From Clavaria fumosa (taxonomy: Eukaryota; Basidiomycota; Agaricomycetes; Agaricales; Clavariaceae): a stretch of 64,000 nucleotides of DNA. The stretch is from NCBI GenBank assembly GCA_951802425.1, contig OX637798.1, positions 2,790,001-2,854,000 on the forward strand. The letters run 5' to 3'. Shown here in pieces: positions 63,367 to 64,000 of the stretch (position 1 is the first letter of the stretch; each line of letters starts with the position of its first letter). The notes under the pieces are model-generated. The model worked only from the letters and a program-made list of their open reading frames with translations. It did not search any database and was not told where the DNA came from. A program made the position numbers and the translations under genes.

Positions 63367-63917
63367 GGTAGGTGGTCCTTAAGCCTGAACGTAGTAGTTT
63401 TCTGACCGTTTGAGGCTTGTAGGATGATGTCGCCACGACCTATGGCGCTTAGCTCCCTTCCATCTGCGGCCGTGATTGGCCTGTTGCTTGTGGGTGTGTA
63501 ACTAACAAACATAGCCTTGTCCAGGCAGAAATGCGCTGTTGCGCCGCTATCAAGGATTATATCGGACAGTCCAGGGACTGCAGCGGCGATGGCGGTGTGG
63601 GAAGGATTGTTGTGAAGGCAAGTGAAGGCTAGATAATCGTTATCATTTTGCTGATTACGGGGTGCGGCGACGACGGCAATTGCATTGTCGGCTTTCTTCT
63701 GCCATGGAGCCTGTCCCTCCTTCGCTCCTCCCTTTTGGAAGCAGTTTTCTGTTTTGTGGTTCGTGCACTGACAGTTCCCACAGGGTTTCTTTGTTTCTGA
63801 TGGGGATGGCTTGCCTCGGCCCTTGCCTTTCTTCATGTAGAGTGCTGCGTCACTGGACTTTGACAATTGGTCAGTGATCTCTCGCTGCCTTGCTTCTTCA
63901 AGGATGATGCGCATCAA
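63285..63917 (-). pseudogene. Copia Gag C-terminus and protease
   Basis: The zinc knuckle CGNCQCTNHKTENC follows a basic KGKGRGKPS stretch, then DIILDSGATAHFCLDKAMFVSYTPTSNRPITAADGRELSAIGRGD, the aspartic protease. Sequence further toward 64000 continues the Gag but shows no start inside the window. Confidence 0.86.
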
Positions 63918-64000
63918 GTCGTTCGGATTCAGGGTGTTACCGGCGAGACTTGAGCTATGCGAGATGGAGTGAAGGAGCGTGCGGTAGCTAGGCGGGATCG

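Larger units (their letters stand above)
59089..64000 (-). mobile_element. Second Ty1/copia element, 5' end outside window
   Basis: The minus strand shows gag zinc knuckle, protease, integrase, RT, RNase H and 3' LTR in order. It is broken by TGA codons, one frameshift and the hairpin element at 60382-61447. Its family differs from the copia element at 53545. Confidence 0.9.

Overview
The window reads as nuclear DNA of a mushroom-type basidiomycete (Agaricomycetes). The evidence is short introns of about 45-60 bases, STAND/NLR genes with a helical N-terminal bundle plus NACHT plus WD40 repeats, agaricomycete-type G-alpha and Spp1-like sequences, and a dense load of Ty3 chromoviruses, Ty1/copia elements, hAT and Tc1 elements. 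No prokaryotic operon, rRNA gene or CRISPR array is present. The genus cannot be fixed from the window; a TE-rich, possibly ectomycorrhizal species is only a guess.

Layout. 1-8 kb: host gene relics. Two diverged paralogs of an unrecognised intron-containing gene (2-979 and 4939-5863) lie among inverted copies of the C-terminal half of an NNP nitrate transporter (1556-2570 minus, 6121-7407 plus) and a broken COMPASS Spp1-like PHD gene (minus, about 3155-4720) whose 5' part recurs at 7690-8010. 8-21.5 kb: a graveyard of nested transposons. It holds two facing Ty3 remnants (9.5-11.4 plus, 11.5-14.1 minus), a broken Tc1 transposase, three non-autonomous DNA elements with clean target duplications (8494-8786, 12762-13181, 19333-19958), a tRNA-like SINE head, and scraps of protease, RT and LTR. 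21.5-34.4 kb: two complete Ty3 chromoviruses. The first (21535-28584, plus, TSD CTTGT) is decayed and carries extra ORFs before gag and after the integrase. The second (28764-34379, minus, TSD CACGT) has apparently identical 291-bp LTRs and one intact 1483-aa gag-pol ORF ending in a chromodomain. In both, the primer-binding site is complementary to a stretch inside the LTR about 40 bases past a TATA box, which is the Tf1 self-priming arrangement.

34.6-51.4 kb: a 16-copy, 42-bp minisatellite, then a tandem segmental duplication. Each unit has an NLR gene (35526-40032 and 45025-49572) followed by a G-alpha gene on the opposite strand (40883-42800 and 50385-51444). NLR2 is intact (1381 aa predicted, 12 nearly identical WD40 repeats). 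NLR1 carries a 25-base deletion that shifts its WD40 frame. Between the units lie scrambled pieces of a Na+/H+ exchanger and a third G-alpha copy. 51.4-59.1 kb: a large foldback element inserted in the second G-alpha copy (empty site visible in the first copy), itself hit by a copia element (53545-58558). 59.1-64 kb: a second copia element (minus, running off the window), interrupted by a 1066-bp hairpin element with a 7-bp target duplication.

The genes likely to make a working product are NLR2, the Tf1-like gag-pol, and perhaps the two paralogs at the left. Everything else is relic or parasite sequence. NLR2 would be an intracellular sensor whose WD40 array recognises a ligand and whose N-terminal bundle executes a response. 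The nonsense codons in the retroelements are mostly TGA where an arginine CGA is expected, consistent with CpG mutation of silenced DNA.
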